In this document: positions 1 through 8,222 of the stretch, in pieces
How positions within the stretch are numbered: the stretch's first letter is position 1
Layout: each line of letters opens with the position of its first letter
Assembly (NCBI GenBank): GCA_002299425.1
Contig: DBNW01000087.1
Span: 1 to 43,742, forward strand
Reading direction: 5' to 3'
Source of the DNA: Methylococcaceae bacterium UBA662
GTDB lineage: Bacteria > Pseudomonadota > Gammaproteobacteria > Methylococcales > Methylomonadaceae
Length of the DNA stretch: 43,742 nt
The notes under the pieces: model-generated
Databases searched by the model: none
Told to the model about the DNA's origin: nothing
Seen by the model: the letters and a program-made list of their open reading frames with translations, nothing else
Position numbers and translations under genes: made by a program

Positions 1-116
1 AGGTCGCGGTCGGCTTCGGAATGGACGGCAACCACTTTAATACCTAATTCCCGGCAAGCCCGCAAAATGCGCAGGGCGATTTCACCGCGGTTGGCGATGA
101 CGATTTTGTCAAACAT
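1..116 (-). CDS. accC: Biotin carboxylase subunit of acetyl-CoA carboxylase, N-terminal part
   Basis: Only the first 38 codons are in the window; the gene continues beyond position 1. The visible N-terminus (MFDKIVIANRGEIALRILRA, then CRELGIKVVAVHSEADRD) is the highly conserved start of the biotin carboxylase domain. AccC carries out ATP-dependent carboxylation of biotin on BCCP, the first half-reaction of fatty acid synthesis. It follows accB on the same strand after 27 bases, the usual accB-accC operon. The start ATG (114-116) matches the family start. Identification is firm; length and completeness cannot be judged. Confidence 0.95.
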   Translation of the reverse strand, partial: MFDKIVIANRGEIALRILRACRELGIKVVAVHSEADRD

Positions 117-143
117 GGGTCTCCCCCTTAAAACGGGTCGTTA

Positions 144-581
144 TCATTCGATAATGAATAAAGCCTGGCCGTATTCGACGGGCTCGCCATTTTCCACCAT
201 AATTTTTTTAATGGTGCCGGTTTTATCCGATTCGATTTGGTTAAGGATTTTCATGGCTTCGATGATGCACAGGGTGTCGCCCGCTTGCACGGCGTAGCCG
301 ACATCGACAAAGGGCTTAGAGGTGGGGTTAGCAGCGCGGTAAAAGGTGCCGACCATGGGCGATTTGACGGTATGGCCTTGCATCGATTCTTCAGTGCTGG
401 TCAGCGCGACCGGAACAGAGGGACTGGGGGCGGGTGCGGCCACTGGCGCGTAAACCTGGGGCGCGGAAGCTTTTGTATAACGGCTGATGCGTATGGTTTG
501 CTCCCCTTCCTTAATTTCAATTTCGGCGATGTCGGATTCTTGGATGAGGTCAATCAGTTTTTTTATGTGTCGGGTGTCCAT
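144..581 (-). CDS. accB: Biotin carboxyl carrier protein of acetyl-CoA carboxylase
   Basis: This 145-residue protein has the standard BCCP layout. An N-terminal helical region (about 1-35) is followed by an Ala/Pro-rich flexible linker (about 38-60) and a biotinyl domain from about 70 to the end. The biotinylation motif EAMKI places the biotin-accepting lysine at residue 111, 35 residues from the C-terminus as in the family. It shuttles carboxybiotin between AccC and the AccAD transferase in the cytosol. The start overlaps the end of aroQ by 19 bases and accC follows, so aroQ-accB-accC is probably one transcript. Confidence 0.96.
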   Translation of the reverse strand: MDTRHIKKLIDLIQESDIAEIEIKEGEQTIRISRYTKASAPQVYAPVAAPAPSPSVPVALTSTEESMQGHTVKSPMVGTFYRAANPTSKPFVDVGYAVQAGDTLCIIEAMKILNQIESDKTGTIKKIMVENGEPVEYGQALFIIE

Positions 582-1033
582 TGCTTAAGGTCTCTTTGAG
601 CTAAAAACAGGTGGGCGGCTTGTACGGCCAATGTGTAGCCTGCGGGGCCAAATCCTGCGATCACGCCTTGGGCGATGTCAGAAAAATAAGAGTGCTTCCG
701 AAAGGGTTCGCGCGCGTAGACGTTGGACAAATGTACTTCTATAAACGGGATTTTAGTCGCCAATAAAGCGTCCCGGATGGCAACGCTGGTATGCGTGAAG
801 GCGGCGGGGTTGATGATGATGAAGTCAACTCCGGTTTGATAGGCCCCGTGGATGTGGTCGATGATCTGGTGTTCGGCGTTGCTTTGGTGGAATGCCAGAG
901 TGATGCCCAACACAGTCGCTTCGTGTTCAAGCTGGGCATTGATGTCGGCTAAGGGCCGGTGGCCGTACAAGTCAGGCTCGCGCTGCCCCAGCAAATTAAG
1001 GTTAGGGCCGTTGATTAGGGTGATTGTCGCCAT
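563..1033 (-). CDS. aroQ: Type II 3-dehydroquinate dehydratase
   Basis: Dodecameric type II dehydroquinase of the shikimate pathway, converting 3-dehydroquinate to 3-dehydroshikimate. The 156-residue sequence begins with the family signature NGPNLNLLGQREPDLYG, which contains the catalytic Arg and Tyr. It also has NPAAFTHTS with the conserved His, and EVHLSN with the active-site Glu and His. The often-seen SNxHAR appears here as SNVYAR, so the second His is Tyr; in characterised members that His is not the main catalytic one. It is first in the aroQ-accB-accC operon, with a good promoter just upstream. aroQ beside accBC is a common gammaproteobacterial arrangement. Confidence 0.95.
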   Translation of the reverse strand: MATITLINGPNLNLLGQREPDLYGHRPLADINAQLEHEATVLGITLAFHQSNAEHQIIDHIHGAYQTGVDFIIINPAAFTHTSVAIRDALLATKIPFIEVHLSNVYAREPFRKHSYFSDIAQGVIAGFGPAGYTLAVQAAHLFLAQRDLKQWTPDT

Positions 1034-1080
1034 CTTTAAGTGCCGGTTGTAGGCTTTTTACAAGGGGTAAAAGCCCACGA

Positions 1081-1108
1081 ATTCTACCTTTTCATGGCTG
1101 TTTGTCTA
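1081..1108 (-). promoter_or_regulatory. Sigma-70-type promoter of the aroQ-accB-accC operon
   Basis: On the minus strand TAGACA (1103-1108) and TAGAAT (1081-1086) are separated by 16 bases, about 50 bases upstream of the aroQ start. Each hexamer has one mismatch to consensus. Position and strand fit the operon; no transcript data are available here. Confidence 0.55.
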
Positions 1109-1228
1109 TAAAACTTTGTTGGCCTCAGTATTGGCATTTTGTCGAAAGCGGTGATTGCCGTTAAACTGCTGGTCTGGCAAAAACCTAGCAATTCAGTAAA
1201 CTACCCGCTTTGTACCTACAGGCCCTGC

Positions 1229-1939
1229 ATGATGACAGCGACAGACAATGTGCATGCGCACGAAATTAAAAAATTTGGTTCCATGGCCGAACACTGGTGG
1301 GATGTCCAGGGTGAGTTCAGGACTCTACACGAAATCAACCCTCTGCGGATGGCGTTCATTAGCCGTTATGTCAATGTCGACGGCAAATCAGTGGTGGATG
1401 TCGGGTGTGGTGGCGGCATTTTGACGGAGACCCTGGCCAAGCAGGGGGCCGATGCTTTGGGCATTGATTTGAGCGAGGAGCTGATCGACATTGCCGATTT
1501 GCACAGCCTAGAGACCGGGACGGTTGTCCGTTATCAAAAAATCAGTGCCGAACAGTTGGCGGCGCAGCGGCCAGCGAGTTTCGATGTTGTTACCTGCATG
1601 GAAATGTTGGAGCATGTCCCAGACCCGGCTGCGGTTATCAACGCGTGCAGCCAATTGGTGAAACCCGGCGGGTGGGTGTTTTTTTCGACCCTGAACCGCA
1701 AGCCTAAGGCCTATCTGTTGGCCATTGTCGCTGCCGAGCATGTGCTGCACATGCTGCCTAAGGGTACGCACGAATACAGCACCTTCATCAAGCCGTCGGA
1801 GCTGTGCCAATCGGCACGACAGGCCAGCCTGCATTTGCAAGGAATGGTCGGTATTGAATACAGCCCGCTACGTAGAAAATTTCACTTGGGCAACGATATT
1901 GATGTCAATTACCTTGCCGCGTTTAGCCGCCTGGAGTGA
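1229..1939 (+). CDS. ubiG: Bifunctional ubiquinone O-methyltransferase
   Basis: SAM-dependent O-methyltransferase acting twice in ubiquinone synthesis. The Rossmann motif I is clear (VVDVGCGGGILTETLA), followed by acidic motif LGIDLSEE and the family motifs CMEMLEHVPDP and FFSTLNR. The reading frame is open upstream to a TTG at 1139. The two adjacent ATGs at 1229 and 1232 give MMTATDNVHAHEIKKFGSMA, matching the usual UbiG N-terminus, so 1229 is chosen (236 residues). The next gene overlaps by 4 bases. The order ubiG, HAD phosphatase, SDR is conserved in pseudomonads. Confidence 0.94.
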   Translation: MMTATDNVHAHEIKKFGSMAEHWWDVQGEFRTLHEINPLRMAFISRYVNVDGKSVVDVGCGGGILTETLAKQGADALGIDLSEELIDIADLHSLETGTVVRYQKISAEQLAAQRPASFDVVTCMEMLEHVPDPAAVINACSQLVKPGGWVFFSTLNRKPKAYLLAIVAAEHVLHMLPKGTHEYSTFIKPSELCQSARQASLHLQGMVGIEYSPLRRKFHLGNDIDVNYLAAFSRLE

Positions 1940-2628
1940 CCGCGCCCATGCCAACGCACGTTAAGCTCTCCTGTGTCTTGTTTGATTTAGATGGCACGTT
2001 GCTGGATACAGCACCGGATTTGCTGGCCTGTTTGAACCGGGCTTTACAAGTACACCACTTGATGGCGGCAGATGAAACAGTGGTCAGGCCGCTGATTTCC
2101 TATGGCGCGGCGGCCATGATAGACGCCAGCCAACCGGCTGCTTTGCCAAAAGGCCTGCACGAGGCCATTTTGACCCTGATGCTGGACCTCTACCAACAAA
2201 ACATCGCCGAACACAGCCGATTTTTTCCAGGTATGCCTGAGGTTTTGGCGATGATCGAGTCCGAAGGCTTGAAATGGGGCGTGGTCACCAATAAGCGCGA
2301 ACGCTTCACCCTGCCCTTGATGGCCGCCATGAATTTAACCGGCCGGGCCGCCTGCATCATCAGCGGCGATACCGCAGGCAAGCCTAAGCCGCATCCCGAG
2401 CCGATGCTCGCAGCATGTCGACAAGCCGGGGTTCTGCCTGAGCAATGCGTGTACATCGGTGATGCCCACCATGACATGGTGGCGGGTAAATCCGTCAACA
2501 TGAAAACCCTAGCGGCTGTTTACGGTTACCTAAAACCCGCCGATGTCCCAGAAACTTGGGGAGCCGATGCCTTAATCGCTTCTCCAGGGCAACTGTCTGC
2601 TTGGCTGGAGTCGGCTTTATGTTGCTGA
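1936..2628 (+). CDS. HAD phosphatase of the Gph/MupP type (phosphoglycolate or MurNAc-6-P phosphatase)
   Basis: HAD-superfamily hydrolase of about 230 residues. Motif I is FDLDGTLLDTAPDL with the nucleophilic Asp, motif II lies around VVTNK, motif III is the Lys in GDTAGKPKPHPEP, and motif IV is YIGDAHHDM. Similarity alone suggests phosphoglycolate phosphatase (Gph). However, in Pseudomonas the HAD gene between ubiG and yciK is MupP, which dephosphorylates N-acetylmuramate-6-phosphate in peptidoglycan recycling, and the position here is identical. A recycling gene, nagZ, lies 1.6 kb downstream. The start could be GTG 1936 (overlapping ubiG) or ATG 1948. The family is certain; the substrate is open. 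Confidence 0.85.
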   Translation: MTAPMPTHVKLSCVLFDLDGTLLDTAPDLLACLNRALQVHHLMAADETVVRPLISYGAAAMIDASQPAALPKGLHEAILTLMLDLYQQNIAEHSRFFPGMPEVLAMIESEGLKWGVVTNKRERFTLPLMAAMNLTGRAACIISGDTAGKPKPHPEPMLAACRQAGVLPEQCVYIGDAHHDMVAGKSVNMKTLAAVYGYLKPADVPETWGADALIASPGQLSAWLESALCC

Positions 2629-3359
2629 CAGGTCAGGTTTTTTTGGTGACGGGTGCGGGCGGTGGTTTAGGCGGCATGGCGGCCTTAACGCTGGCCAAAC
2701 AAGGTGCCCATATCATTCTGCTGGACCATGCCATCGCCAAGCTAGAAGCCGTTTATGATGCCATCACGGCGGCTAAAGCCCCGGAGCCGATTATGTACCC
2801 GTTTGATTTAGCGGGTGCCAGTGAGGCGGATTACCTCGAATTGGCGAATAAAGTCGCTGCCCGTTACGGTTCGCTGCAAGGGCTGCTGCATTCGGCGGTT
2901 GAGTTTAAAACGTTCACTCCTATGGCCATGGTCGCTACCAGCGAGTGGGGTCATAGCCTGAACGTTAACCTGAACGGCCCGTTTTTGTTGACCCGGGTGC
3001 TGTTGCCGGTGCTGCAAACAAGCCAGTACGCTTCGGTGGTGTTCACGTCCGATTCCTCTGCCCGACAGGCTCGAGCTTATGCAGGGGCTTACGGCGTTAG
3101 CAAAATAGCTCTGGAAGGCTACGCTAAAATTCTAGCCGACGAGCTGGAAGCCGGCGGCCGCATCCGGGTGAATGTGTTGCTGCCAGGGCCGGTTGACTCG
3201 CCGTTGCGAAGACGTGCTTATCCGGCGGAAGATCGGTCACAGTTGCCGGCAATCGCTGATTTAGCCCCGGTATACCGGTATCTTTTTGGGCCAAAAAGTC
3301 TGGGTGTGACCGGCCAAGTTATTGACGCACGCGATTTTTTAACAGGTACGCAAACATGA
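2619..3359 (+). CDS. yciK: YciK-type short-chain dehydrogenase/reductase
   Basis: NAD(P)-dependent short-chain dehydrogenase of 246 residues. The cofactor motif near the N-terminus is TGAGGGLGG, and the catalytic Tyr and Lys are in YGVSK (YxxxK), preceded by the Ser-containing stretch FTSDSSA. The frame is open further upstream, but ATG 2619 gives the correct SDR N-terminus (MLLTGQVFLVTGAGGGLG) and overlaps the preceding gene by 10 bases, which implies translational coupling. Its position after ubiG and the phosphatase matches yciK in Pseudomonas. The physiological substrate is unknown for the family. Confidence 0.85.
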   Translation: MLLTGQVFLVTGAGGGLGGMAALTLAKQGAHIILLDHAIAKLEAVYDAITAAKAPEPIMYPFDLAGASEADYLELANKVAARYGSLQGLLHSAVEFKTFTPMAMVATSEWGHSLNVNLNGPFLLTRVLLPVLQTSQYASVVFTSDSSARQARAYAGAYGVSKIALEGYAKILADELEAGGRIRVNVLLPGPVDSPLRRRAYPAEDRSQLPAIADLAPVYRYLFGPKSLGVTGQVIDARDFLTGTQT

Positions 3360-3904
3360 CCGAACGAGAAGTTATCACGCTAACCAGAGACGTGGATATC
3401 ATTACCATTCCCGATGGTGCCGTCGGCCTGCTCCGCCAAGGCGGGCAGGTCACGTTACACCAAGCGTTAGGCGACAGTTTTACGGTGATCACCGACTACG
3501 GGCATATGGTTCGGATTGCCGGCAGCGATGCCGATGCCTTGGGCAAAGAACCGCGCACGTTGCACACGCTAGTAACAGAAACCGATGCCGGAGCCATTGA
3601 GCGCAACTGTTGGGAAGTGATGAAGACGGTCTACGACCCAGAAATTCCGGTCAATATCGTCGATTTGGGCTTGGTGTACGAATGTTGGGTCGAGCCGGTA
3701 GCCGACACGCTGCACGATGTGCGTGTGCAAATGACCTTGACCGCACCCGGCTGCGGCATGGGACCTGTGATTCAGGGCGATGTGGAGCGGGGCATAAAAG
3801 CCCTGCCCGGTGTTCGAGCGGTGATGGTAGACCTGGTTTTAGACCCGCCGTGGTCCCGGGACAGAATGTCAGAAGTCGCTAAATTGCAACTGGGTCTTTT
3901 TTGA
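3356..3904 (+). CDS. sufT: Fe-S cluster assembly protein SufT
   Basis: This 182-residue protein carries a MIP18/DUF59 domain in its C-terminal half. The signature is VYDPEIPVNIVDLGLVYE, followed by TLTAPGCGMGP with the conserved Cys and VDLVLDPPW. The extra N-terminal region of about 75 residues is typical of the long SufT form. SufT family proteins help mature Fe-S proteins; the exact step is not settled. The ATG overlaps the stop of the SDR gene by 4 bases, so it is the last gene of the ubiG cluster. Confidence 0.88.
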   Translation: MTEREVITLTRDVDIITIPDGAVGLLRQGGQVTLHQALGDSFTVITDYGHMVRIAGSDADALGKEPRTLHTLVTETDAGAIERNCWEVMKTVYDPEIPVNIVDLGLVYECWVEPVADTLHDVRVQMTLTAPGCGMGPVIQGDVERGIKALPGVRAVMVDLVLDPPWSRDRMSEVAKLQLGLF

Positions 3905-4237
3905 CCGCTAAAAGGGGTGCTGGAAATTTTGCCGGTACGAAGGGGCGCGTGCGGTACTCCCGTTTGCGGTCGGCTATTTTGCCCTAGACAATTTCACGCT
4001 GGTTTAATGAGGTTTCTGGTTACAATGCCGGAAACAACGATCAAGCGGGTGACGAAACCCTTCACCCATCAGGTCACGAACAAGTGGGATCTGGTCGGCC
4101 ATCGTGGCGGCAATAGCTTTAGCGCAGTGTTTGCCAGCCGGCACTGGCGACGGTTATTGGGTTGACCGGTGCAACCAAACACACCTCATGCCATGAATTA
4201 ATTTTTCCGAGAAAACCTTTGCCCGCTACGGGAACCC
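3905..4237. other. Gene-free stretch between sufT and nagZ
   Basis: This 333-base region holds no convincing gene. A possible 82-codon frame (GTG 3917 to 4165) has no recognisable domain, a Cys/Arg-rich composition unlike the neighbours and no good ribosome binding site. A TACAAT hexamer (4021-4026, preceded by TGGT) could be a -10 element for nagZ but lacks a clear -35. GGGTG/CACCC form a weak inverted repeat near 4048-4070 without a T-run. Confidence 0.4.
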
Positions 4238-5257
4238 ATGAATATATTTTTACCTATTGGCCCGGTCATGTTGGATGTCGCGGGGCTGTATCTGACCGAT
4301 GACGAGCGCGAAATCCTGAAGCACCCGAACACCGGTGCGGTCATCTTGTTTGCCCGAAACTATCAGAGTCCCGATCAAATTATTGATTTGATACGCACCC
4401 TGCGCGCCGCTCGTAAAGGCCCTCTGCTAATTGCGGTGGACCAAGAAGGCGGTCGGGTGCAACGTTTCCAAACGGGCTTTACCCGTCTGCCACCTGCGGC
4501 TTTTTATGCCCGAGCACCCGAGCTGGCCCAGTCTGCCGGTTGGTTGATGGCGGCGGAATTATTGGCAGTCGGGGTCGATTTCAGTTTTGCTCCGGTGTTA
4601 GATGTTGATTGTGGCATCAGTGAAATAATTGGCGACCGTGCGTTCGCCAGCGAAGCCACACGGGTGGCGCAACTGGCCGGCGATTTTAGAAAAGGCATGA
4701 AGGCGGCGGGCATGGCGGCGGTGGGTAAGCATTTTCCTGGCCACGGCGGGGTTGCCTTAGATTCCCACCTGACTTTACCCGAGGACACGCGCGCTTTGCA
4801 GGCATTGCAGGACAACGCTGTGCAGCCGTTCCGGCAACTGATCGGCGAAGGACTGGAGGGCATTATGCCAGCCCATGTGGTCTACCCAGCGGTAGACCCG
4901 TTACCGGCGGGGTTTTCAGCGTTTTGGCTACAACGCATTTTGCGGGGTGAGCTGGGTTTTGACGGTGCTATTTTTAGCGACGATCTCAGCATGGCTGGCG
5001 CGGCCGTAGCGGGTGATTTTCCAGAACGCGCACAGTTAGCGCAACAAGCCGGCTGCGACATGCTTCTGGTCTGCAACAACCCTGCTGCTGCGGTACAGGT
5101 TTTGCAAGCGTTGCCGATCAAGGAAAACCCAGAGCGGCAACGTCGGCTCATGGCCATGCAAAGCCAGGCCACTTACCACCGTAACCAACTGTTGCAGACC
5201 GACCAATGGCTGCATTGCTCCAGTCTTATTGACCAACTCACTGACACCCGTGCTTGA
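4238..5257 (+). CDS. nagZ: Beta-N-acetylhexosaminidase (NagZ)
   Basis: Cytosolic glycoside hydrolase family 3 enzyme that removes GlcNAc from 1,6-anhydro-muropeptides in peptidoglycan recycling. The 339-residue length equals the family norm. Visible motifs are VDQEGGRVQR (residues 68-77), KHFPGHG (164-170) leading to DSH (175-177) with the catalytic-loop His, and FSDDLSMAG with the nucleophilic Asp at 248, the same number as in E. coli NagZ. The downstream purine phosphoribosyltransferase gene overlaps its 3' end. nagZ next to hpt and mtiP is a known gammaproteobacterial arrangement. Confidence 0.96.
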   Translation: MNIFLPIGPVMLDVAGLYLTDDEREILKHPNTGAVILFARNYQSPDQIIDLIRTLRAARKGPLLIAVDQEGGRVQRFQTGFTRLPPAAFYARAPELAQSAGWLMAAELLAVGVDFSFAPVLDVDCGISEIIGDRAFASEATRVAQLAGDFRKGMKAAGMAAVGKHFPGHGGVALDSHLTLPEDTRALQALQDNAVQPFRQLIGEGLEGIMPAHVVYPAVDPLPAGFSAFWLQRILRGELGFDGAIFSDDLSMAGAAVAGDFPERAQLAQQAGCDMLLVCNNPAAAVQVLQALPIKENPERQRRLMAMQSQATYHRNQLLQTDQWLHCSSLIDQLTDTRA

Positions 5258-5798
5258 AGAACTAGAACGCATCAAAGCAAACGCAGAATTGCTCTACGAC
5301 AGAACCGCCGTGGAAGCCGCCCTAGACACCATGGCCGCCGACATCAATCGGCAGTTAGCGGCGGCCAACCCGCTGGTGCTGTGTGTGGTCAACGGCGGCA
5401 TCGTTGTCGCTGGCAAGCTGCTGACGCGTCTGAACATGCCGTTAAACTTGGATTCCATTAACGCCAGCCGCTACCAGAACGCAACCAATGGCGGCACCAT
5501 TGCTTGGTTGGCGACGCCGGTGACGCCCTTGTCAGGCCGGACAGTACTCATCGTCGACGATGTGCTGGATGCCGGCATCACCCTGGCGGCTGTCCACGAT
5601 TATTGCCTGGCCCAAGGTGCGGCGGCGGTTTACAGTGCGGTCTTGCTGGACAAGGCACTACCCGCCCCTAAGCCGATTGCGGCTGATTTTGTCGGTCTGC
5701 GCGTCCCTGACCGCTATTTGTTCGGCTATGGCATGGATTACAAAGGCTATCTACGCAATGCGGCGGGCATTTATGCCTGTCAACCAACAGGAGCATGA
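5229..5798 (+). CDS. hpt: Hypoxanthine-guanine phosphoribosyltransferase family protein
   Basis: Type I phosphoribosyltransferase of about 189 residues for purine salvage. The PRPP-binding loop is VLIVDDVLDAGITLAAV, with the typical two acidic residues, and the C-terminal base-recognition region includes VPDRYLFGYGMDYKGYLRN. The start is either TTG 5229 (28 bases inside nagZ) or GTG 5250; the family N-terminus does not decide. It sits between nagZ and methylthioinosine phosphorylase. The phosphorylase releases hypoxanthine, which this enzyme could recycle to IMP, so the pair makes metabolic sense. Confidence 0.9.
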   Translation: MTNSLTPVLEELERIKANAELLYDRTAVEAALDTMAADINRQLAAANPLVLCVVNGGIVVAGKLLTRLNMPLNLDSINASRYQNATNGGTIAWLATPVTPLSGRTVLIVDDVLDAGITLAAVHDYCLAQGAAAVYSAVLLDKALPAPKPIAADFVGLRVPDRYLFGYGMDYKGYLRNAAGIYACQPTGA

Positions 5799-5801
5799 CT
5801 T

Positions 5802-6542
5802 ATGACGCAGCTGGCTATCATCGGCGGCACTGGCCTAACACAACTGAGCAATTTGTCATCGCTCAAGCACGAACGCATGGACACCCCCTTCGGCAGGCCG
5901 TCGGCCGAATTCGTGCTGGGCGAGTTCAATGGCAAAAGCGTGGTTTTTCTTGCCCGGCACGGCAACCCGCACACCTTGGCACCGCATGTAATCAATTACC
6001 GCGCCAACATTTGGGGATTGCAGCAACTTGGCGTGGAGCAAATCATCGCTGTGGCGGCGGTTGGCGGCATCACCTCCGCCATGCGGCCGGCGCATATCGC
6101 CATACCCGACCAAGTGATTGATTACACCTACGGTCGCAAGCACACGTTTTTTGCTGACGGTGGGCTGCCGTTAACCCACATTGATTTTACTTGGCCCTAT
6201 ACGCCTGCGTTACGCGGCAAGCTGATTGCTGTTGCCGCAAAAGTAGGTGTTGCTATCACGTCCGGCGGCACTTATGGCTGCACCCAAGGTCCGCGGCTTG
6301 AAACCATCGCAGAAATCCGGCGCATGGCGCGCGATGGTTGCGATGTGGTAGGCATGACCGGAATGCCGGAGGCGGCTCTCGCTAGGGAACTGGGCATGGA
6401 TTACGCCGCCATAGCGGTGATTGCCAACTGGGCTGCGGGAAAGGGTGAAGGCGAAATCAGCATGGCAGAGATAGAACAAAATCTTCATGTCGGCATGGCC
6501 AACACCGCTTCCTTGTTGAAGGCGTTTATCGAAATCGGTTAA
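5802..6542 (+). CDS. mtiP: S-methyl-5'-thioinosine phosphorylase (MTAP/PNP family)
   Basis: Purine nucleoside phosphorylase family protein of 246 residues. It begins with IIGGTGL, has the phosphate-binding RHG in FLARHGNPHTLAPH, and carries GTYGCTQGPRLET and DVVGMTGMPEAALARELG. The MTGMPEA version and the NagZ neighbourhood match the Pseudomonas enzyme that is specific for 5'-methylthioinosine rather than methylthioadenosine. It would cleave methylthioinosine to hypoxanthine and methylthioribose-1-phosphate. A good AGGAG ribosome site precedes ATG 5802. MTA phosphorylase remains the alternative. Confidence 0.87.
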   Translation: MTQLAIIGGTGLTQLSNLSSLKHERMDTPFGRPSAEFVLGEFNGKSVVFLARHGNPHTLAPHVINYRANIWGLQQLGVEQIIAVAAVGGITSAMRPAHIAIPDQVIDYTYGRKHTFFADGGLPLTHIDFTWPYTPALRGKLIAVAAKVGVAITSGGTYGCTQGPRLETIAEIRRMARDGCDVVGMTGMPEAALARELGMDYAAIAVIANWAAGKGEGEISMAEIEQNLHVGMANTASLLKAFIEIG

Positions 6543-6591
6543 CTGTTATTTCGTTATTCCCCTAGTAAGGCCTGACGGCCTGAGGTTGATT

Positions 6592-6975
6592 ATGGCATTA
6601 GCCCAAGAAGACATTGAACAGATTAAACAGTTAATTGACCGGGCCATCGCCGAACGGCCAGAGACCCTAAATGCCAACGTGCGCTACGAATTGGATTTGC
6701 GTGAGCGCACTATTCGCGTGGAAGAGGCGCTCAAGCATCAACGGGAATTGATGCAAGAAGGCTTTAAGCAAATGGAAAAACGCTTTGAGCAAGTCGATAA
6801 ACGCTTTGAGCAAGTCGATAAACGTTTTGAGCAAGTCGATAAACGCTTTGAGCAGATGCACCAAGAAATCATGGGCTTGCATCATGAAATTAAAGTGCTA
6901 ATGCGCTGGGGCTTTGGTGTTTTGTTGGCAATAGCCAGCCTGATTGTAGCGGTGTTGCGGCTGGCTTCCGCCTGA
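6592..6975 (+). CDS. Coiled-coil protein with C-terminal membrane anchor
   Basis: A 127-residue protein with no assignable function. Residues about 5-60 are highly charged and helical. Residues about 60-90 are a heptad-repeat coiled coil in which the unit KRFEQVD occurs in tandem. A single hydrophobic segment near the C-terminus (FGVLLAIASLIVAVLRLAS) would anchor it in the inner membrane with the coil in the cytoplasm. Such proteins resemble the DUF1640-like group of short coiled-coil membrane proteins. ATG 6592 is preferred over the in-frame TTG at 6586. It lies 49 bases after mtiP and may be a separate unit. Confidence 0.7.
   Translation: MALAQEDIEQIKQLIDRAIAERPETLNANVRYELDLRERTIRVEEALKHQRELMQEGFKQMEKRFEQVDKRFEQVDKRFEQVDKRFEQMHQEIMGLHHEIKVLMRWGFGVLLAIASLIVAVLRLASA
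6781..6855 (+). repeat. Tandem 21-base repeat encoding heptads
   Basis: Two identical copies of a 21-base unit (6781-6801, 6802-6822), a third with one base change (6823-6843) and a partial fourth (6844-6855). Each encodes one KRFEQVD heptad of the coiled coil. The near identity at the DNA level, including third codon positions, indicates recent duplication by slippage or unequal exchange. Confidence 0.95.
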
Positions 6976-7016
6976 ACGCTTACCGTTTTTCCGGTGCTAG
7001 TGCTGCAACAGAATAC

Positions 7017-7967
7017 TCACAGCCAGCCCTTGCGTTTGAATACCCAATAAGGCGCCACTCCGGCAAGCACCATCAAAGCCAATGCCACAGGATAGCCGGC
7101 CAACCATTCCAACTCCGGCATGTGCTTAAAATTCATCCCGTAAATGCTAGCGATCAGTGTCGGCGGCAAAAACACGACGGCGGCAATAGAAAAAATTTTG
7201 ATGATTTTGTTTTGGGCGATATTAATGAAGCCTTGCGTGGAGTCCATCAAAAAGTTGATTTTATCAAACAGAAATGCGGTGTGGGACATCAGTGTGTCGA
7301 CATCGCGCATGATTTCCCGAGCAATTTCCTGCAATTCCGGCTGGCTGCGTAGATGCCGTTGCAGGAAGGCGATCGAGCGTTGGGTATCCATCAGACACAG
7401 GCGGATTTTGCCGTTGTCATCTTCCAGCTTGGCCAGTTGGTCGATAGCGTCTTCCAGATCGGAATCAATTTCCTCCAGCACCAAGTAACTGACATCCTCC
7501 AGCTTGCGGTGGATGTCTTCTAGGTTGTCAGCCAGGTTTTCTACTTTTTGATCAAAAATAGTGATCAGCAAGTCCTGCGGGTTGTGTGTTTCCACTTGGC
7601 TGCGCCGTGCCCGCATCCGCAGCAACCTAAAATCCGCCAGTGCCCCTTCACGAAAAGTAATCAGACGCTCCTGCTGCAAAATAAAAGCCACCGTGCTCGT
7701 GTGGTGACGGCCTTCGCTTTGCGCCAAAAACAGCGAGCGAACATGAACGCCCAGGGCATCGGCAAAATAGCGCGCCGAGGATTCGATTTCCTCGACATCC
7801 TCCGATTCCGGCAGGTCAATTCTAAGAAGGGCTTGCAGGTGTTGCCGCTCTTCCTCGCTAGGGTCGTGGGCGTCTATCCAAGCAGCCGAGTCCAGTTGAT
7901 TGAGCGGGTTGTCGGTAACAGTGCGTTCTTTGAGCTTGCCGTGCTTGATGTCAAATAGCCTAAGCAT
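7017..7967 (-). CDS. corA: CorA-type magnesium/cobalt transporter
   Basis: Inner-membrane divalent cation channel of 316 residues. The long N-terminal cytoplasmic part (about 1-250) is acidic and helical. Two C-terminal transmembrane helices follow, with the family signature YGMN at the end of the first. The short loop after it (FKHMPELEW) and the basic C-terminus FKRKGWL are standard. It is transcribed alone from the minus strand, convergent with the coiled-coil gene. The 255 bases between it and the next gene hold a CAGCCGGTG/CACCGGCTG inverted repeat (about 7992-8000 and 8092-8100) of unknown meaning. Confidence 0.92.
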   Translation of the reverse strand: MLRLFDIKHGKLKERTVTDNPLNQLDSAAWIDAHDPSEEERQHLQALLRIDLPESEDVEEIESSARYFADALGVHVRSLFLAQSEGRHHTSTVAFILQQERLITFREGALADFRLLRMRARRSQVETHNPQDLLITIFDQKVENLADNLEDIHRKLEDVSYLVLEEIDSDLEDAIDQLAKLEDDNGKIRLCLMDTQRSIAFLQRHLRSQPELQEIAREIMRDVDTLMSHTAFLFDKINFLMDSTQGFINIAQNKIIKIFSIAAVVFLPPTLIASIYGMNFKHMPELEWLAGYPVALALMVLAGVAPYWVFKRKGWL

Positions 7968-8222
7968 ACGTTTTCCTTGAGTTTAGGGTGTACAGCCGGT
8001 GCCAGATGGCCCACGGCAGGCCCAAGGCGGTGTGCTTTGATGAAAAGCCATCGCGGTAGCAATAGCGGGTATTCCGCCAACAACGGGCGTACACCGGCTG
8101 GACAGTTTGAAAAATTCGGCCAACAGCCTCACACACGCAGCCATTGTAGACAAGTCCCCCGCAACAGGCTAGTTTAGGTCCGAAACCCTTTGCTGTTCTT
8201 TATTATTTTTTTGAGACCTGTC

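Noticed and set aside
3917..4165. 82-codon plus-strand frame between sufT and nagZ
   Set aside because: GTG start without ribosome site, odd composition, no recognisable domain.
6667..6885. Minus-strand frame with LLKAFID repeats
   Set aside because: It is the antisense translation of the 21-base tandem repeat in the coiled-coil gene.
7992..8100. CAGCCGGTG/CACCGGCTG inverted repeat as a magnesium-sensing leader of corA
   Set aside because: The arms are 90 bases apart and no known metal-riboswitch motif is present.
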